Shown: piece after piece, positions 34,998-44,671 of the stretch | Layout: each line of letters opens with the position of its first letter | Position numbering within the stretch: the stretch's first letter is position 1 | Assembly (NCBI GenBank): GCA_903970465.1 | Contig: CAJCIO010000018.1 | Span: 1-64,000 of the forward strand | Source of the DNA: Gammaproteobacteria bacterium | Lineage (GTDB): Bacteria > Pseudomonadota > Gammaproteobacteria > Pseudomonadales > Pseudomonadaceae | Reading direction: 5' to 3' | DNA: 64,000 nucleotides | The notes under the pieces: model-generated | Database searches by the model: none | What the model saw: only the letters and a program-made list of their open reading frames with translations | Told to the model about the DNA's origin: nothing | Translations under genes and position numbers: made by a program

Positions 34998-35024
34998 CTA
35001 TCGGCCAAGCGAGAGGTTTCTGAA
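34998..35024 (-). promoter_or_regulatory. Candidate sigma-28 (FliA) promoter of the chemoreceptor gene
   Basis: On the minus strand, GCCGATAG (complement of 34998-35005) is a near-perfect FliA -10 box. A TTCAGAAA upstream block (complement of 35017-35024) lies 11 bases away. FliA promoters commonly drive chemoreceptor genes. The -35 match is weak. Confidence 0.5.
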
Positions 35025-35119
35025 CGAAATACCGGGTGAAATTATTTATAACCTTGGCTGAGCAGCGCCGGGCATGACTCGACGCATAGACTGCCTGCGC
35101 GCCGAGTTCAGTCTGTCAG

Positions 35120-36166
35120 TCAGTCCTCCACGCCAAAATCCAGCACCACTTTCATCGCCCGGCTCTTGTCCGAGGCCAGTTCGAACGCCTCGACCGCTTG
35201 CTGGAAGGGCACCGTGTGGGAGATCACCGGACGCACGTCGATGATCTTGCGGTTGAGCAAGTCCACGGCCTGGGCGAATTCCGGATGAAAACGAAAGGTG
35301 CCGCGCAGATCGATTTCGCGGCTGACCAGCAAATTCAACGGCACAGATACATCGCCGCCCAGACCGACGGTCACCACCACGCCGCGCGGCGCGACGCATT
35401 CCAGGCCGTCACGCAGGGCTTGGGCGCTGCCGGAGACTTCGAACATCGCGTCGAAATAGCCCTTTTCGGCGGTGTAGCGCTGCAACGCATCGGGCTCGAT
35501 GGCCAGGTTGTGGGTGCGGTTGGCGCCCATCTTTTCGGCGCAGACCAGGGGGCCGTCGGCCAGGTCGACGGCGACGATCTGCCCGGCACCTGCGGCGCGC
35601 AGACTGCCGATCAACAGATTGCCGATGGGGCCGCAACCGGTCACCAGCACGCGCTTGCCGAAAATCGCTCCGGCGCGCTGGATGGCATGCAGGCCCACGG
35701 ACAGCGGCTCGGCCATGGCGCCCTCGGCCAGGCTGACATGATCGGCCAGCGCGTGGGCCTGATGCGTGTCGATCACCAGTGATTCCTGAAACGCGCCCTG
35801 GATATGCGGGAACGGCATGGCGCTGCCGTAAAAGCGCATGTGCAGGCAGTGATTGGGCAGGCCCTGCTGGCAGAAGCGGCAACCACCACAAGGCCGAGAG
35901 GGCGATACCGCAATCCGCTGACCGACCCGCAGCGGCCCGGCGTCACTGCCCACGGCGTCGATCACTGCGGACACTTCATGGCCCAGCACCATGGGCTCGC
36001 GCAGGCGCACGGTGCCGAAACCGCCGTGCTGGTAGTAGTGCAGATCAGAGCCGCAGATACCGCCCCGGGCAATACGCACGCGAAGCTGGTGGGGGGCCAG
36101 GGGCTGGGGTTGAGGTTGAGGTTCGACCCGCAGGTCTTTCGAAGCGTGGCAGACAATGGCGTGCAT
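35120..36166 (-). CDS. idnD: Zinc-dependent L-idonate 5-dehydrogenase-like enzyme
   Basis: A 348-residue medium-chain dehydrogenase. The catalytic zinc ligands are in GGICGSDLHYYQHGG and LGHEVSAVI. The structural zinc cysteines are CGGCRFCQQGLPNHC. The NAD fold is VTGCGPIGNLLIGSL. The SDLHYY motif is typical of L-idonate 5-dehydrogenase, which oxidises L-idonate to 5-ketogluconate. The next gene on the strand (upstream, 36197) encodes the gluconate 5-dehydrogenase partner. Other sorbitol/threonine-type substrates cannot be excluded. Confidence 0.85.
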   Translation of the reverse strand: MHAIVCHASKDLRVEPQPQPQPLAPHQLRVRIARGGICGSDLHYYQHGGFGTVRLREPMVLGHEVSAVIDAVGSDAGPLRVGQRIAVSPSRPCGGCRFCQQGLPNHCLHMRFYGSAMPFPHIQGAFQESLVIDTHQAHALADHVSLAEGAMAEPLSVGLHAIQRAGAIFGKRVLVTGCGPIGNLLIGSLRAAGAGQIVAVDLADGPLVCAEKMGANRTHNLAIEPDALQRYTAEKGYFDAMFEVSGSAQALRDGLECVAPRGVVVTVGLGGDVSVPLNLLVSREIDLRGTFRFHPEFAQAVDLLNRKIIDVRPVISHTVPFQQAVEAFELASDKSRAMKVVLDFGVED

Positions 36167-36196
36167 GAAGCTCTCCGGGTCTTTTGGTTTTCGAGG

Positions 36197-36970
36197 TCAG
36201 AGCGAAGCGGTGATGCCGCCGTCGACATAAAGAATATGGCCGTTGACGAAGCTGGCCGCGTCGCTGGCCAGAAACACCGCAGCGCCGGCCAGTTCGGCGA
36301 CGTCACCCCAACGGCGGCTGGGGGTGCGCTTGACCAGCCAGTCGCTGAACTCGGGGTCGGCCACCAGTTTGGCGTTGAGTTCGGTCTTGAAGTAGCCGGG
36401 GCCGATGCCGTTGATGGTCAGGCCGTGGGGCCCCCAATCGATGGCCATGCCCTTGGTGAGCATTTTCAGCGCGCCTTTGCTGGCCGCGTACGGGGCGATG
36501 CCAGGGCGGCCGAGTTCGCTTTGCACCGAGCAGATATTGATGATGCGCCCGCGCTGGCGCGGGATCATCACCCGTGCGACCGCCTGGCCCACCAGAAACG
36601 CGCTGTCCAGATTGGTGCTGAGCAGTTCGCGCCAGTGCTGCTCGCTGTAGTCCTCCAAGGGGCCGCGGCGCTGCATGCCAGCGTTGTTGACGAGGATTTC
36701 CAGCGGCCCCAGGCGCGCTTCGATATCGGCCACGGCGACCTGGATGGCGCTGCTGTCGGTCACATCGAAGGCCTGGGTGTGCACCTCAAGGCCTTCTGCG
36801 GCCAACAGCGCAGCACTGTCGCGCAAGGTGCTTTGGTTGCGGCCATTGAGGATCACCCGAGCACCGGCCTGTGCCAGGCCGCGGGCAATGCCCAGGCCGA
36901 TGCCGGCGCTGGAGCCGGTGATCAAGGCGAGGCGGCCGTCGAGGCGGAAAGTATCTAGAACATTTGGCAT
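36197..36970 (-). CDS. idnO: SDR oxidoreductase, gluconate 5-dehydrogenase-like
   Basis: A 257-residue short-chain dehydrogenase. It has the cofactor loop ITGSSAGIGLGIARGLA, NNAG (VNNAGMQRRGP) and the catalytic tyrosine and lysine in YAASKGALKML, with the serine in NICSVQSELG. The end, DAASFVNGHILYVDGGITASL, is typical. The N-terminal FRLDGRLALITGSS fits IdnO/Ga5DH, which reduces 5-ketogluconate to D-gluconate. ATG 36970 has AAGGG 8 bases upstream and is preferred over the frame start at 37054. It lies 30 bases ahead of the idonate dehydrogenase-like gene, forming a two-gene operon. Confidence 0.87.
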   Translation of the reverse strand: MPNVLDTFRLDGRLALITGSSAGIGLGIARGLAQAGARVILNGRNQSTLRDSAALLAAEGLEVHTQAFDVTDSSAIQVAVADIEARLGPLEILVNNAGMQRRGPLEDYSEQHWRELLSTNLDSAFLVGQAVARVMIPRQRGRIINICSVQSELGRPGIAPYAASKGALKMLTKGMAIDWGPHGLTINGIGPGYFKTELNAKLVADPEFSDWLVKRTPSRRWGDVAELAGAAVFLASDAASFVNGHILYVDGGITASL

Positions 36971-37196
36971 CTGAAGGCCCTTATATAGAGAGGGTTCTGT
37001 CGGGCAAGAGGTATGACGATTATTACTAAAGCCCAGAGTGGCGCTCAGGTCCAATCAGCATTCCTGATGGGGCTGTCAGGATTGCTGACAGGGATCGCGC
37101 TTGATAAAGCGGTCTTGATGTCGCAGGTGTTCTGGAGACACGCCAAACCCCTTACACTTGAACCTCTTCATCGTAGTCCTGACAGGCTGATCAGCA

Positions 37197-38375
37197 ATGG
37201 CGCTCGACCCCCTCACCATGTTGACCCTCTCCATCGCCCTGGCAGCCGCTGCCGCACTGTACCTGGCGGTGGAGTGGCGCAGCGTGCGCGAGCGTTCGTT
37301 ACTGCTCTGGAGCGCCGGCTTCGCCCTCATCAGTGTGGGCTCGACCCTGGCCTTGCTGCGCAGCAGCGGCCTGTTGCTGATCGGCATCTGGTTCGCCAAC
37401 GGTCTGCTGGTCACGGCTCACTGGCTGTTTTTGCTGGGGGTGGCGCGTTTCACCCAGGCGCGTCTGGGGCGGGCCTGGTATCTGATCTTCGCGCTGTGGG
37501 TGGCGATGCTGCTATTACCGGGTGGGCCGTTGTGGTCGACGGTCATGTTGATCATCAATTCCACGCTGGTGGCGCTGTTGATGCTGCGGGCCAGCCTGCT
37601 CCTGCGCCCCCACGGCAGGTCCCTGAGCGTGGGGGCGGTGCAGCTGCGTTACGTACTGCTGTTGCATGGGGTTTTCTATCTGATCAAAGCCATCACGGCG
37701 GCGCTGCCCGGCACGTTGATCGACCTCGCGACCTTTGGTGGGCAGATCATTCGTATTTCGCTGGTCGAGGGGGTCATGGCGATCATGCTGATCGCGCTGT
37801 CGATGACCGGCACCGAACGCTACCGACGCGAGCGGCACATCGCCCGGTTGGCCGCCCGCGATCCGTTGACGGCCCTGTATAACCGCCGCGCCCTCGAAGT
37901 CAGGGCGCCGCGGGTGTTCGCCGAGGTCGGGACGGGCCGCCCAGGCGCGTTGCTGCTGATCGACATCGATAACTTCAAGCTGGTCAACGACCTTTACGGC
38001 CATACCGCCGGCGACCGCCTGCTGGTCGAGCTGAGCGAGATGATCCGCCGGTTGCTGCCCGAACGGGCGCTGGCGGCACGACTGGGCGGTGACGAGTTCG
38101 TGCTGTTGCTCGGTAACGCCTCCGTTGAAGCTGTCGTCGAGCTGGGCGGTGCGCTGCGCGCGCGATTCCATCAGGCTGCAGCGCAGGCGTTCACGACGCC
38201 CGCCGCAGTGACCTTGAGCATCGGTGTCAGTCTGTTCGACCAGCCGCCCGCCAGCCTGGCGGCCTTGATCGAGCAGGGCGATGCTGCGCTGTACGAATCC
38301 AAGCGCGGCGGGCGCGACAGTATCCGTCTGGTCGATCGAACCGTTGCCGCGGACGGGCCGCTCGGCGCCGATTGA
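37197..38375 (+). CDS. Membrane-bound GGDEF protein (diguanylate cyclase)
   Basis: A 392-residue inner-membrane protein with about seven hydrophobic helices in residues 5-205. The cytoplasmic GGDEF domain runs from about residue 220 (ARDPLTALYNRRALE) to 375. The active-site motif RLGGDEF and the metal site LLIDIDNFKLVNDLYGH are canonical, so it should make c-di-GMP. No RxxD inhibitory site is visible upstream of the motif. It is divergent from the idnO-like gene and convergent with the nitronate monooxygenase gene. Confidence 0.9.
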   Translation: MALDPLTMLTLSIALAAAAALYLAVEWRSVRERSLLLWSAGFALISVGSTLALLRSSGLLLIGIWFANGLLVTAHWLFLLGVARFTQARLGRAWYLIFALWVAMLLLPGGPLWSTVMLIINSTLVALLMLRASLLLRPHGRSLSVGAVQLRYVLLLHGVFYLIKAITAALPGTLIDLATFGGQIIRISLVEGVMAIMLIALSMTGTERYRRERHIARLAARDPLTALYNRRALEVRAPRVFAEVGTGRPGALLLIDIDNFKLVNDLYGHTAGDRLLVELSEMIRRLLPERALAARLGGDEFVLLLGNASVEAVVELGGALRARFHQAAAQAFTTPAAVTLSIGVSLFDQPPASLAALIEQGDAALYESKRGGRDSIRLVDRTVAADGPLGAD

Positions 38376-38415
38376 CGGCACTCGACGAGGCTATCGAGTG
38401 GGCAGCCACCCGGCC

Positions 38416-39489
38416 TCAGCGAGCGATCGCAGCGGCATATTCCTTCATCAATACCTCCACCAGTTCACCGGCAGGCATCGCCCTGGCCAGCGGCGCGCCT
38501 TGCCCGGCCCATTGCGCAGCGAAGTCGTTGCTGCCCTGGCTCGCGGCCAACGCGTGCAGGGCTTTACCGGCGTCGTAGGCGAGGGGGTATTCGGCAGGCA
38601 GGGGCATGTTCGTTGCCGAATGCTCCACATACAGCCGATTGACCAGGCCCCTGGCAGGGCGCCCGGAGACGCTGCTGGTGATACGCGTGTCGTTGGCCCG
38701 AGCGCTGCCCAACGCCGCCCGGTGCGCGGACGTGGCGGATGATTCGGGGCTGAGAATGAAGGCCGTGCCCAACTGCACCGCACTGGCGCCCAGCTGCAAG
38801 GCTGCCGCGATGCCGGCGCCATCCATGATGCCGCCGGCTGCGATCACCGGCAGGTCGAGGTGAGTGGTGATCAACCGCAACAGCGCGAACAGGCCCAACT
38901 GCGCGTCCTTGCCGGGTGCATCATCGAACACGCCACGGTGGCCGCCGGCTTCGACGCCTTGGGCGACGATGGCATCGACGCCGTGGTCGGCGAGGCTCTG
39001 CGCCTCCTGCAGCGTCGTCGCGCAGCCGAGGGTGTAAATGCCCGCGGCCTGCATCTGCTCGATCCACGCGGCGGGCGGCACACCGAAGTGGAAGCTCACC
39101 ACTGCGGGCCGTTCTTCAATCAGCATGTGCAACATGGCGCTGTCGGCGAGGAACGAAGTGTAGATCTCCCTCAGGCTCGTCGGCGGTTCGCCACCCAAGG
39201 CTTTGAACAACGGCCCCAGATGCGCCAGCCAGGCCGCATTGCGGGCGTCGTCGAAGCGCGCTGGCGCATGGCAGAACAGGTTGACGTTGAAAGGGCGCTC
39301 GGTCAGGGCGCGGGTCTGGTGGATCAGCGTTCGCCCCTGTTCGGCGGTGCTGGCCCCAAGGCCGATGGAGCCCAGACCGCCGGCGTTGGACACCGCCGCC
39401 GCCAGCGACGGGGTGGAGACGCCGACCATCGGCGCCTGGATGATCGGGTAATCGATGTGCAGTCGCTGCAGCAAGGCAGAGGTATTCAT
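38416..39489 (-). CDS. Nitronate monooxygenase (FMN, 2-nitropropane dioxygenase family)
   Basis: A 357-residue flavoenzyme that oxidises nitronates such as propionate-3-nitronate. The FMN barrel is evident: [20 protein letters not shown] at the start, GGHRGVF in the middle, and [18 protein letters not shown] with [11 protein letters not shown] near residue 240. HFGVPP is the class-I segment. ATG 39489 has AAGGGA 7 bases upstream; the open frame to 39603 is ignored. It is divergent from hppD. Confidence 0.9.
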   Translation of the reverse strand: MNTSALLQRLHIDYPIIQAPMVGVSTPSLAAAVSNAGGLGSIGLGASTAEQGRTLIHQTRALTERPFNVNLFCHAPARFDDARNAAWLAHLGPLFKALGGEPPTSLREIYTSFLADSAMLHMLIEERPAVVSFHFGVPPAAWIEQMQAAGIYTLGCATTLQEAQSLADHGVDAIVAQGVEAGGHRGVFDDAPGKDAQLGLFALLRLITTHLDLPVIAAGGIMDGAGIAAALQLGASAVQLGTAFILSPESSATSAHRAALGSARANDTRITSSVSGRPARGLVNRLYVEHSATNMPLPAEYPLAYDAGKALHALAASQGSNDFAAQWAGQGAPLARAMPAGELVEVLMKEYAAAIAR

Positions 39490-39623
39490 TGCTGGGTCCC
39501 TTGTTCTTCGCGAATTGATTTCAAGTGGTTCCATCAGGCTACCGACGCTGCGCATCGCAGTGGGCGGGGCACGCGCAGCCTTCCAATTGACAGCCCACAA
39601 CAATCGGGGGAGATTGCCCCAAG

Positions 39624-39638
39624 CGTAACCACATTACG
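39624..39638. promoter_or_regulatory. Inverted repeat between nitronate monooxygenase gene and hppD
   Basis: CGTAA and TTACG flank a 5-base centre in the 304-base divergent gap. It lies 135 bases from the nitronate monooxygenase start and 156 bases from hppD. It resembles a regulator half-site pair; the protein is not known. Confidence 0.35.
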
Positions 39639-39793
39639 TTTATAAGGATAAAAGAATCCATGAAGGTTCTAGGTTTGCAGATGATCCACGGTGACTTCCT
39701 GGCGTGCAGCGTGCGCGGTATCCCGTGTGCACCGCCGGCAGATCAGTAGATAGGGATGTTTTCTACTTTTCTTGTTCTGACCGGATATCAACC

Positions 39794-40870
39794 ATGACTG
39801 ATCTCTATGACAACCCCATGGGCCTGATGGGCTTCGAGTTCATCGAATTCGCCTCGCCCACTGCCGACACCCTGGAGCCTGTATTGGCAATCATGGGTTT
39901 CAGCAAAGTCGCCCAGCATCGCTCCAAACAGGTGACGCTCTACCGTCAGGGCGCGATCAATATCATCGTCAACCATGAACCTGGCAGCCCGGCCGCGTAT
40001 TTCGCCGCCGAGCACGGCCCCTCCGTGTGTGGCATGGCCTTTCGCGTGCGCAACGCCCATCTTGCCTACAAGCGTGCACTGGAGCTTGGCGCCCAGCCGG
40101 TCGAGATTGCCACCGGGCCCATGGAGCTGCGCTTGCCTGCTATCCGCGGGATCGGTGGCGCGCCGCTGTACCTGATCGATCGCTTCGGCGAAGGCACCTC
40201 GATCTACGACATCGATTTCGAGTTCATCGAAGGCGTCGACCGTCACCCGCAAGGCGCCGGGCTGAAGCTGATCGACCACCTGACCCACAACGTCTACCGC
40301 GGCCGCATGGCCTACTGGGCGAACTTCTACGAAACCCTGTTCAACTTTCGCGAGATCCGCTACTTCGACATCAAGGGCGAATACACCGGCCTGACCTCCA
40401 AGGCCATGACCGCCCCCGACGGCATGATCCGCATCCCGCTGAACGAGGAGTCGTCCAAGGGCGCTGGGCAGATCGAGGAATTCCTCATGCAGTTCAACGG
40501 CGAGGGCATCCAGCACGTGGCCTTTATCACCGACGACCTGATCAAGACCTGGGACGCGCTCAAGGCCCTGGGCATGCGCTTCATGACCGCGCCGCCCGCC
40601 ACTTACTACGAGATGCTGCAGGGGCGACTGCCTGATCACGGCGAGCCGCAGGACGCGTTGCAATCGCGCGGCATCCTGCTCGATGGCACTTCGCAGGGCG
40701 GCCGACCGCGCTTGTTGTTGCAGATATTCTCCGAAGCGCTCATGGGGCCGGTGTTTTTCGAGTTCATCCAACGCAAGGGCGATGACGGCTTCGGCGAGGG
40801 CAATTTCAAGGCGTTGTTTGAATCCATCGAGCGCGATCAAGTACGCCGCGGGGTATTGGCGGCCGACTGA
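39794..40870 (+). CDS. hppD: 4-hydroxyphenylpyruvate dioxygenase
   Basis: A 358-residue non-haem iron dioxygenase that converts 4-hydroxyphenylpyruvate to homogentisate in tyrosine degradation. The two glyoxalase-like domains are complete. The iron ligands are the histidine in [12 protein letters not shown], the histidine in [11 protein letters not shown] and the glutamate in [12 protein letters not shown]. The length equals that of the Pseudomonas enzyme (about 358). The gene stands alone; homogentisate dioxygenase genes are not in the window. Confidence 0.97.
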   Translation: MTDLYDNPMGLMGFEFIEFASPTADTLEPVLAIMGFSKVAQHRSKQVTLYRQGAINIIVNHEPGSPAAYFAAEHGPSVCGMAFRVRNAHLAYKRALELGAQPVEIATGPMELRLPAIRGIGGAPLYLIDRFGEGTSIYDIDFEFIEGVDRHPQGAGLKLIDHLTHNVYRGRMAYWANFYETLFNFREIRYFDIKGEYTGLTSKAMTAPDGMIRIPLNEESSKGAGQIEEFLMQFNGEGIQHVAFITDDLIKTWDALKALGMRFMTAPPATYYEMLQGRLPDHGEPQDALQSRGILLDGTSQGGRPRLLLQIFSEALMGPVFFEFIQRKGDDGFGEGNFKALFESIERDQVRRGVLAAD

Positions 40871-40979
40871 GTCGTTGCGGCTCGGGTGATGATGTCAGGG
40901 CCCGGCAATACCGGGTGCCGGCCCTGATTCGAGGCCTCTATCAGGCCGAGCCGGGCGTTACCCCTGGCTGTTCATTGGC

Positions 40980-41675
40980 CTATTGTTTGTACGGTGTCCC
41001 GCCGCCTTTACGCGATGAGAGCGACTCGGCCAAGCGCTGCGCGCCATTGGCTATGCCGGTTTTCGCTGCTGTAAAAGCGCCGAAGGTGGAGCTGATGTCA
41101 TACACCGTGGGGTACTGACGGGTGATGTAGGATTCGAGCAGTTGCGACGTGGAGGCATCGTAGATTTCCACGGCATACGTGACCGAACCCGTAAAGGTGC
41201 CGGAATGGCCACGCATGGACTGAACAAGGTTATAGGAGCCCATACCGATATCGAACCTTGAAAACGTCGACAGGCCCGGCGTGGTCGTTGCGGCGCCCGT
41301 CAAGGTGATACGGATATCAAGGGTTCCGTCGGAAGGCGTTGAGGTAAATCGAAAGTAGCGACCCAGTGCCTCTGAGAACGAGGAGGTCATCTCGTTTGCC
41401 AACATCCTCTTGTCACGGGCCTGCATATCGCCAAACTGGTTGTCGGTCCCTTCGTAGATAACCACGGGCTCCAGCATTATTTTCTGGTATCTCCCCCAAT
41501 CGACTGGCCGCATATAACGATAAGGGATGCTGTAGGCATCCGCTTTATCGTTCAAGCGCATTTGCCCGGAAGAATCTATCTGGGAATACGGGTGAGGACT
41601 CTGGCTAGAGCAGCCCACTACCAAGGTACTTAAAACGCAGAGCAGCAACACGTGTTTGGGGCCGATGTTGGACAT
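40980..41675 (-). CDS. DUF3313 family lipoprotein
   Basis: A 231-residue predicted lipoprotein. The lipobox LVVGC gives lipidation at C22. The mature part (YRYMRPVDWGRYQKIMLEPV; later FRFTSTPSDGTLDIRITLTG) matches DUF3313, an envelope family of unknown role. ATG 41675 is set by GGAG 6 bases upstream; ATG 41681 overlaps that site. It is divergent from a TetR gene, with two palindromes between them, and is likely its target. Confidence 0.83.
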   Translation of the reverse strand: MSNIGPKHVLLLCVLSTLVVGCSSQSPHPYSQIDSSGQMRLNDKADAYSIPYRYMRPVDWGRYQKIMLEPVVIYEGTDNQFGDMQARDKRMLANEMTSSFSEALGRYFRFTSTPSDGTLDIRITLTGAATTTPGLSTFSRFDIGMGSYNLVQSMRGHSGTFTGSVTYAVEIYDASTSQLLESYITRQYPTVYDISSTFGAFTAAKTGIANGAQRLAESLSSRKGGGTPYKQ

Positions 41676-41865
41676 GGTCATCTCCGATTGGATTAACGGG
41701 CAAAGCCACTGCATTGATGGAATGTGTTGTCGCCGGGACTGCGACGGTCAGATCTGGATCGCCGACCGCTCAGCCGACCGGCGTATCGGCACCCAAAAGT
41801 CCGTTTTGCGCGTGCCACCTTCACCGCTTGGCTCCTATACAATCAGGTGCTAGAGAGCTATTAAA

Positions 41866-41881
41866 TGTACGGTGCTGTACA
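41866..41881. promoter_or_regulatory. Candidate TetR operator 1
   Basis: TGTAC-N6-GTACA is a perfect spaced palindrome in the 273-base divergent gap between the DUF3313 lipoprotein and TetR genes. It shares the GTAC core with the second site at 41919. Confidence 0.5.
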
Positions 41882-41918
41882 CTTTTAGCGATGTCGTCCA
41901 GCGCTGTCAATCAAAAGC

Positions 41919-41932
41919 GTACATATATGTAC
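41919..41932. promoter_or_regulatory. Candidate TetR operator 2
   Basis: GTACATATATGTAC is a perfect 14-base palindrome ending 16 bases before the TetR start codon. The position suggests autorepression. Confidence 0.55.
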
Positions 41933-41948
41933 TGTTTTGGGAGGGGTA

Positions 41949-42590
41949 ATGAAGGTTCGTACCGAGGCGCGTCGCGCAGCCATTGTGGAGATAGCCGCTG
42001 CTGTCTTCCTTGAGATGGGCTATGAGGGCGCTTCCATGAACGAGGTCTCGAAGCGCCTGGGAGGCTCTAAAGCGACGCTTTACGGGTATTTTTCCAGCAA
42101 GGAGGCGTTGTTCGTTGCAGTGGTGGAGATGTATGGGACGTCCAGTTTGTACGAGGCGATCGCTGGATTGCTGGAACCGGTCGAGCACCTTGCGCTCGAA
42201 GCGCAGTTGCTGCGATTCGGACGAATGATGATGGCCATTCTCATGAATGACTCAACCGCGATCAAAGTCTATCGACTGGTTTTGTCGGAGTCGGGACGTT
42301 CGGATATCGGCGAGCTTTTTCATGATGCGGGCCCCAACCAGTGCGTCGAGGCGCTTTCGCAATTGATGTCCCGGGCCATGGCGCAAGGAGAGCTGAAAGA
42401 GGCCTGTGCGAAGTTGAGGGCCAAGCAGTTTCTTTCGTTGCTGACGGCGCAAACGGGTGAACGACTGTTTCAACAGGCGCCAGCCTCCATGTCACTGGTT
42501 GAAATCGAGGAACTGGTGGCCAATGCGGTCGAGATGTTCCTCGGCGGTGCCGGAGTACCGGCTGCGTTATCGACTTCAGGCAAGCCGTAG
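41949..42590 (+). CDS. TetR-family transcriptional regulator
   Basis: A 213-residue TetR/AcrR-type repressor. The DNA-binding domain has FLEMGYEGASMNEVSKRLGG followed by SKATLYGYFSSKEALF, the usual recognition helix region. The C-terminal helical ligand domain has the TetR_C_11/AefR-like look. GAGGGG lies before the ATG. It is divergent from the DUF3313 lipoprotein, and two GTAC-containing palindromes just upstream are candidate operators for both genes. The inducer is unknown. Confidence 0.9.
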   Translation: MKVRTEARRAAIVEIAAAVFLEMGYEGASMNEVSKRLGGSKATLYGYFSSKEALFVAVVEMYGTSSLYEAIAGLLEPVEHLALEAQLLRFGRMMMAILMNDSTAIKVYRLVLSESGRSDIGELFHDAGPNQCVEALSQLMSRAMAQGELKEACAKLRAKQFLSLLTAQTGERLFQQAPASMSLVEIEELVANAVEMFLGGAGVPAALSTSGKP

Positions 42591-42603
42591 CGGCGCGGCG
42601 ACG

Positions 42604-43554
42604 TCAGCGACCCTCATCACTGGCCTGGTCAGCCGCCGCAGTGGCGAAGAGAGGCGTCGTGAAAGGGGTGATGGCTGCCTGCTTTATCAACCAATCCCTG
42701 AACACCCGCACATGCTGCTTCTGATATTTACGCTCCGGGGTTACCGCCCAATAGGATTCTCCCGAGCGCACCGGATTGCCGAACGGCGTGTGCAGTTCGC
42801 CGCTGCGCAGCTCGCGCTCGACGTAATGCACGGGGACCACTGCCAGTCCCAGGCCGCTGACCGCCGCACTGATGAGCATTTCGCTCTGGGCGAAGCGCAC
42901 GCCCTGGATCACCCCGTCGTTGTTCAGCCCCGACGCGCGCAGCCACTGCAGCCACAGGCTGGGCCGGCTGGCGTTCTGCAGCGTGGGGATTTGCGCGAAG
43001 TCCAGGCGATCGCGTTTTTCGCCCTGGGCAATGAGCTTGGGCGAGGCCACCACCACCAGCTCTTCGGCGAACAGCTCCTGGGCCCGGGCTTCATGCCAGG
43101 CGCCCGTGCCGCGCATGATCGCGATGTCGAACCGGCAGGTCTTGAAGTCCACCTCGGCGGCCAGTGGATTGACCTCCACGGGCACTTCGGGGGCCAGCCG
43201 AACGAAATGCGCCAAGCGCGGTGCCAGCCAGCGTGAAACGAAGGTGGGATTAGCCTCGATCATCAGCGAGGCGTCCGTTTTGCGACCACGCACCAGGTCG
43301 ATGGAGGCTTCTTCGAGCTTGTTGAGGGTGTGCACCACATCGCTCAAGTACTTGCTGCCGGCATCGGTGATCACCAGCCGCGAACCCGCGCGTTCGAACA
43401 GCCGCAGGCCGAGGAACACCTCCAGGTTGGTAATCTGGCGGCTGATGCCGCTCTGGGTGACGAACAGGTCCTCGGCCGCCCGGGTGAAGCTCAAATGCCG
43501 CGCGGCCGCCTCGAAGGCCTGCAGCGCAGCGAGTGAGGGGAGAAATCGGCGCAT
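42604..43554 (-). CDS. LysR-family regulator, GcvA type
   Basis: A 316-residue LysR regulator of the GcvA branch. The start MRRFLPSLAALQAFEAAARH is followed by the helix-turn-helix (FTRAAEDLFVTQSGISRQI). The effector domain includes MRGTGAWHEARAQELFAEEL. It is divergent from the amino acid ABC/enolase/oxidase operon, separated by 227 bases, and is the likely regulator of that operon. Confidence 0.9.
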   Translation of the reverse strand: MRRFLPSLAALQAFEAAARHLSFTRAAEDLFVTQSGISRQITNLEVFLGLRLFERAGSRLVITDAGSKYLSDVVHTLNKLEEASIDLVRGRKTDASLMIEANPTFVSRWLAPRLAHFVRLAPEVPVEVNPLAAEVDFKTCRFDIAIMRGTGAWHEARAQELFAEELVVVASPKLIAQGEKRDRLDFAQIPTLQNASRPSLWLQWLRASGLNNDGVIQGVRFAQSEMLISAAVSGLGLAVVPVHYVERELRSGELHTPFGNPVRSGESYWAVTPERKYQKQHVRVFRDWLIKQAAITPFTTPLFATAAADQASDEGR

Positions 43555-43781
43555 GAAAGGGGTCCTCGATAGTCGGCCCCATGATTTTTAGTCATGACGA
43601 ACCCAGTTTTCAAGTCTTCAGTTCCATTCATATTTATGTCATCAATAAGCGTCATAGAGCTTTGCTCATGGCTCAAGCCCCGTTTCGAGAGGCGCCAGTG
43701 TCTTTTTTCGCCTGCCAAGAAAAGTTGTGTGATGGACAACCAGATAAACACCTGCAAACGGCTAACGGGGAAGACGGTTAC

Positions 43782-44621
43782 ATGATTACACGCAGAACAT
43801 TCAGCAAACTGCTTGGCGCCACCGTGATCGGCACCTCCACCGGGCTTGCGTCAATGGCGGCCAGCGCCGCCGCTGGCAGCTCGCTGGAGCGGATCAAGGC
43901 CTCGGGCGTGCTGCGCATCGGCGCCATTCCCGATGGTGCTCCCTACTACCAGAAGAGCCTGACTGGCGGTCCATGGCGCGGTTTCTATATCGATATCTGC
44001 CAGCAGCTGGCGGATGATCTGGGCATCAGACTGTCGATCGTGGAGACCACCTGGGGCAACTCGGTGCTGGATCTGCAAACGCAGAAGTCCGATGTGTTCT
44101 TCGGCCTCAATCCCACCCCGGAACGCCAAAAAGTCATCGACTTCTCCGGCCCGGTGTTCAAGAACTCGTTCACCTTCATCGCCAGGAAGTCCGTTACCGC
44201 CAAAAGCTGGGATGACTTCAACAACGCCGACATGCGCATCGGCGTCGACGCCGGCTCTTCCCACGACTCCGCTGTCACGCGCCTGGCGCCGAACGCCACC
44301 GTGTCACGGCTCAAGACCGCCAGCGATGCCACCGCCGCGCTGCAGTCAGGACGGGTGGATGCGCAGTGCCTGGTGATGGTGCTGGCCTTGGCGTTGCGCG
44401 CCAAGAACCCCGCGATCGGCGAACTGATCGTGCCCACGCCGGTAAGCTTCACCACCTCCAACGCCGGTTTTCGCCGTGAAGAAGACACCAGCTGGCGCGA
44501 CTTCGTTGACAACTGGATCACCGCGCACCGGGACAACGGTTTCATCAAGGCCACGATCATGCGCAACATGGAACTGGTCGGCGTCACCCAGAAAGACTTC
44601 CCCAGCGGGTTCGAGATCTGA
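43782..44621 (+). CDS. Polar amino acid ABC transporter substrate-binding protein
   Basis: A 279-residue SBP family 3 protein. The N-terminus MITRRTFSKLLGATVIG has a twin-arginine-like motif, so export may use Tat rather than Sec. The mature domain begins with LERIKASGVLRIGAIPDGAP and has the family pattern PWRGFYIDICQQLADDLG and FFGLNPTPERQKVIDFSGPV. GGGGAAG lies before ATG 43782; the open frame further upstream is ignored. It is the first gene of an operon with one permease, an enolase-like enzyme and an oxidase. The ligand is unknown. Confidence 0.88.
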   Translation: MITRRTFSKLLGATVIGTSTGLASMAASAAAGSSLERIKASGVLRIGAIPDGAPYYQKSLTGGPWRGFYIDICQQLADDLGIRLSIVETTWGNSVLDLQTQKSDVFFGLNPTPERQKVIDFSGPVFKNSFTFIARKSVTAKSWDDFNNADMRIGVDAGSSHDSAVTRLAPNATVSRLKTASDATAALQSGRVDAQCLVMVLALALRAKNPAIGELIVPTPVSFTTSNAGFRREEDTSWRDFVDNWITAHRDNGFIKATIMRNMELVGVTQKDFPSGFEI

Positions 44622-44671
44622 GCCGTTCGGCGACTGATCCACACACTGGGTTCTTGATCTGAGGTGTCGAC

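Noticed and set aside
39700-39715. A sigma-54-like GG-N10-GC element upstream of hppD
   Set aside because: The -12 region (TGCG) is poor, and such spacing occurs by chance in GC-rich DNA.
40900-40935. A stem-loop after hppD (CAGGGCC..GGCCCTG)
   Set aside because: It has a bulge and no T-run, so I do not call it an intrinsic terminator.
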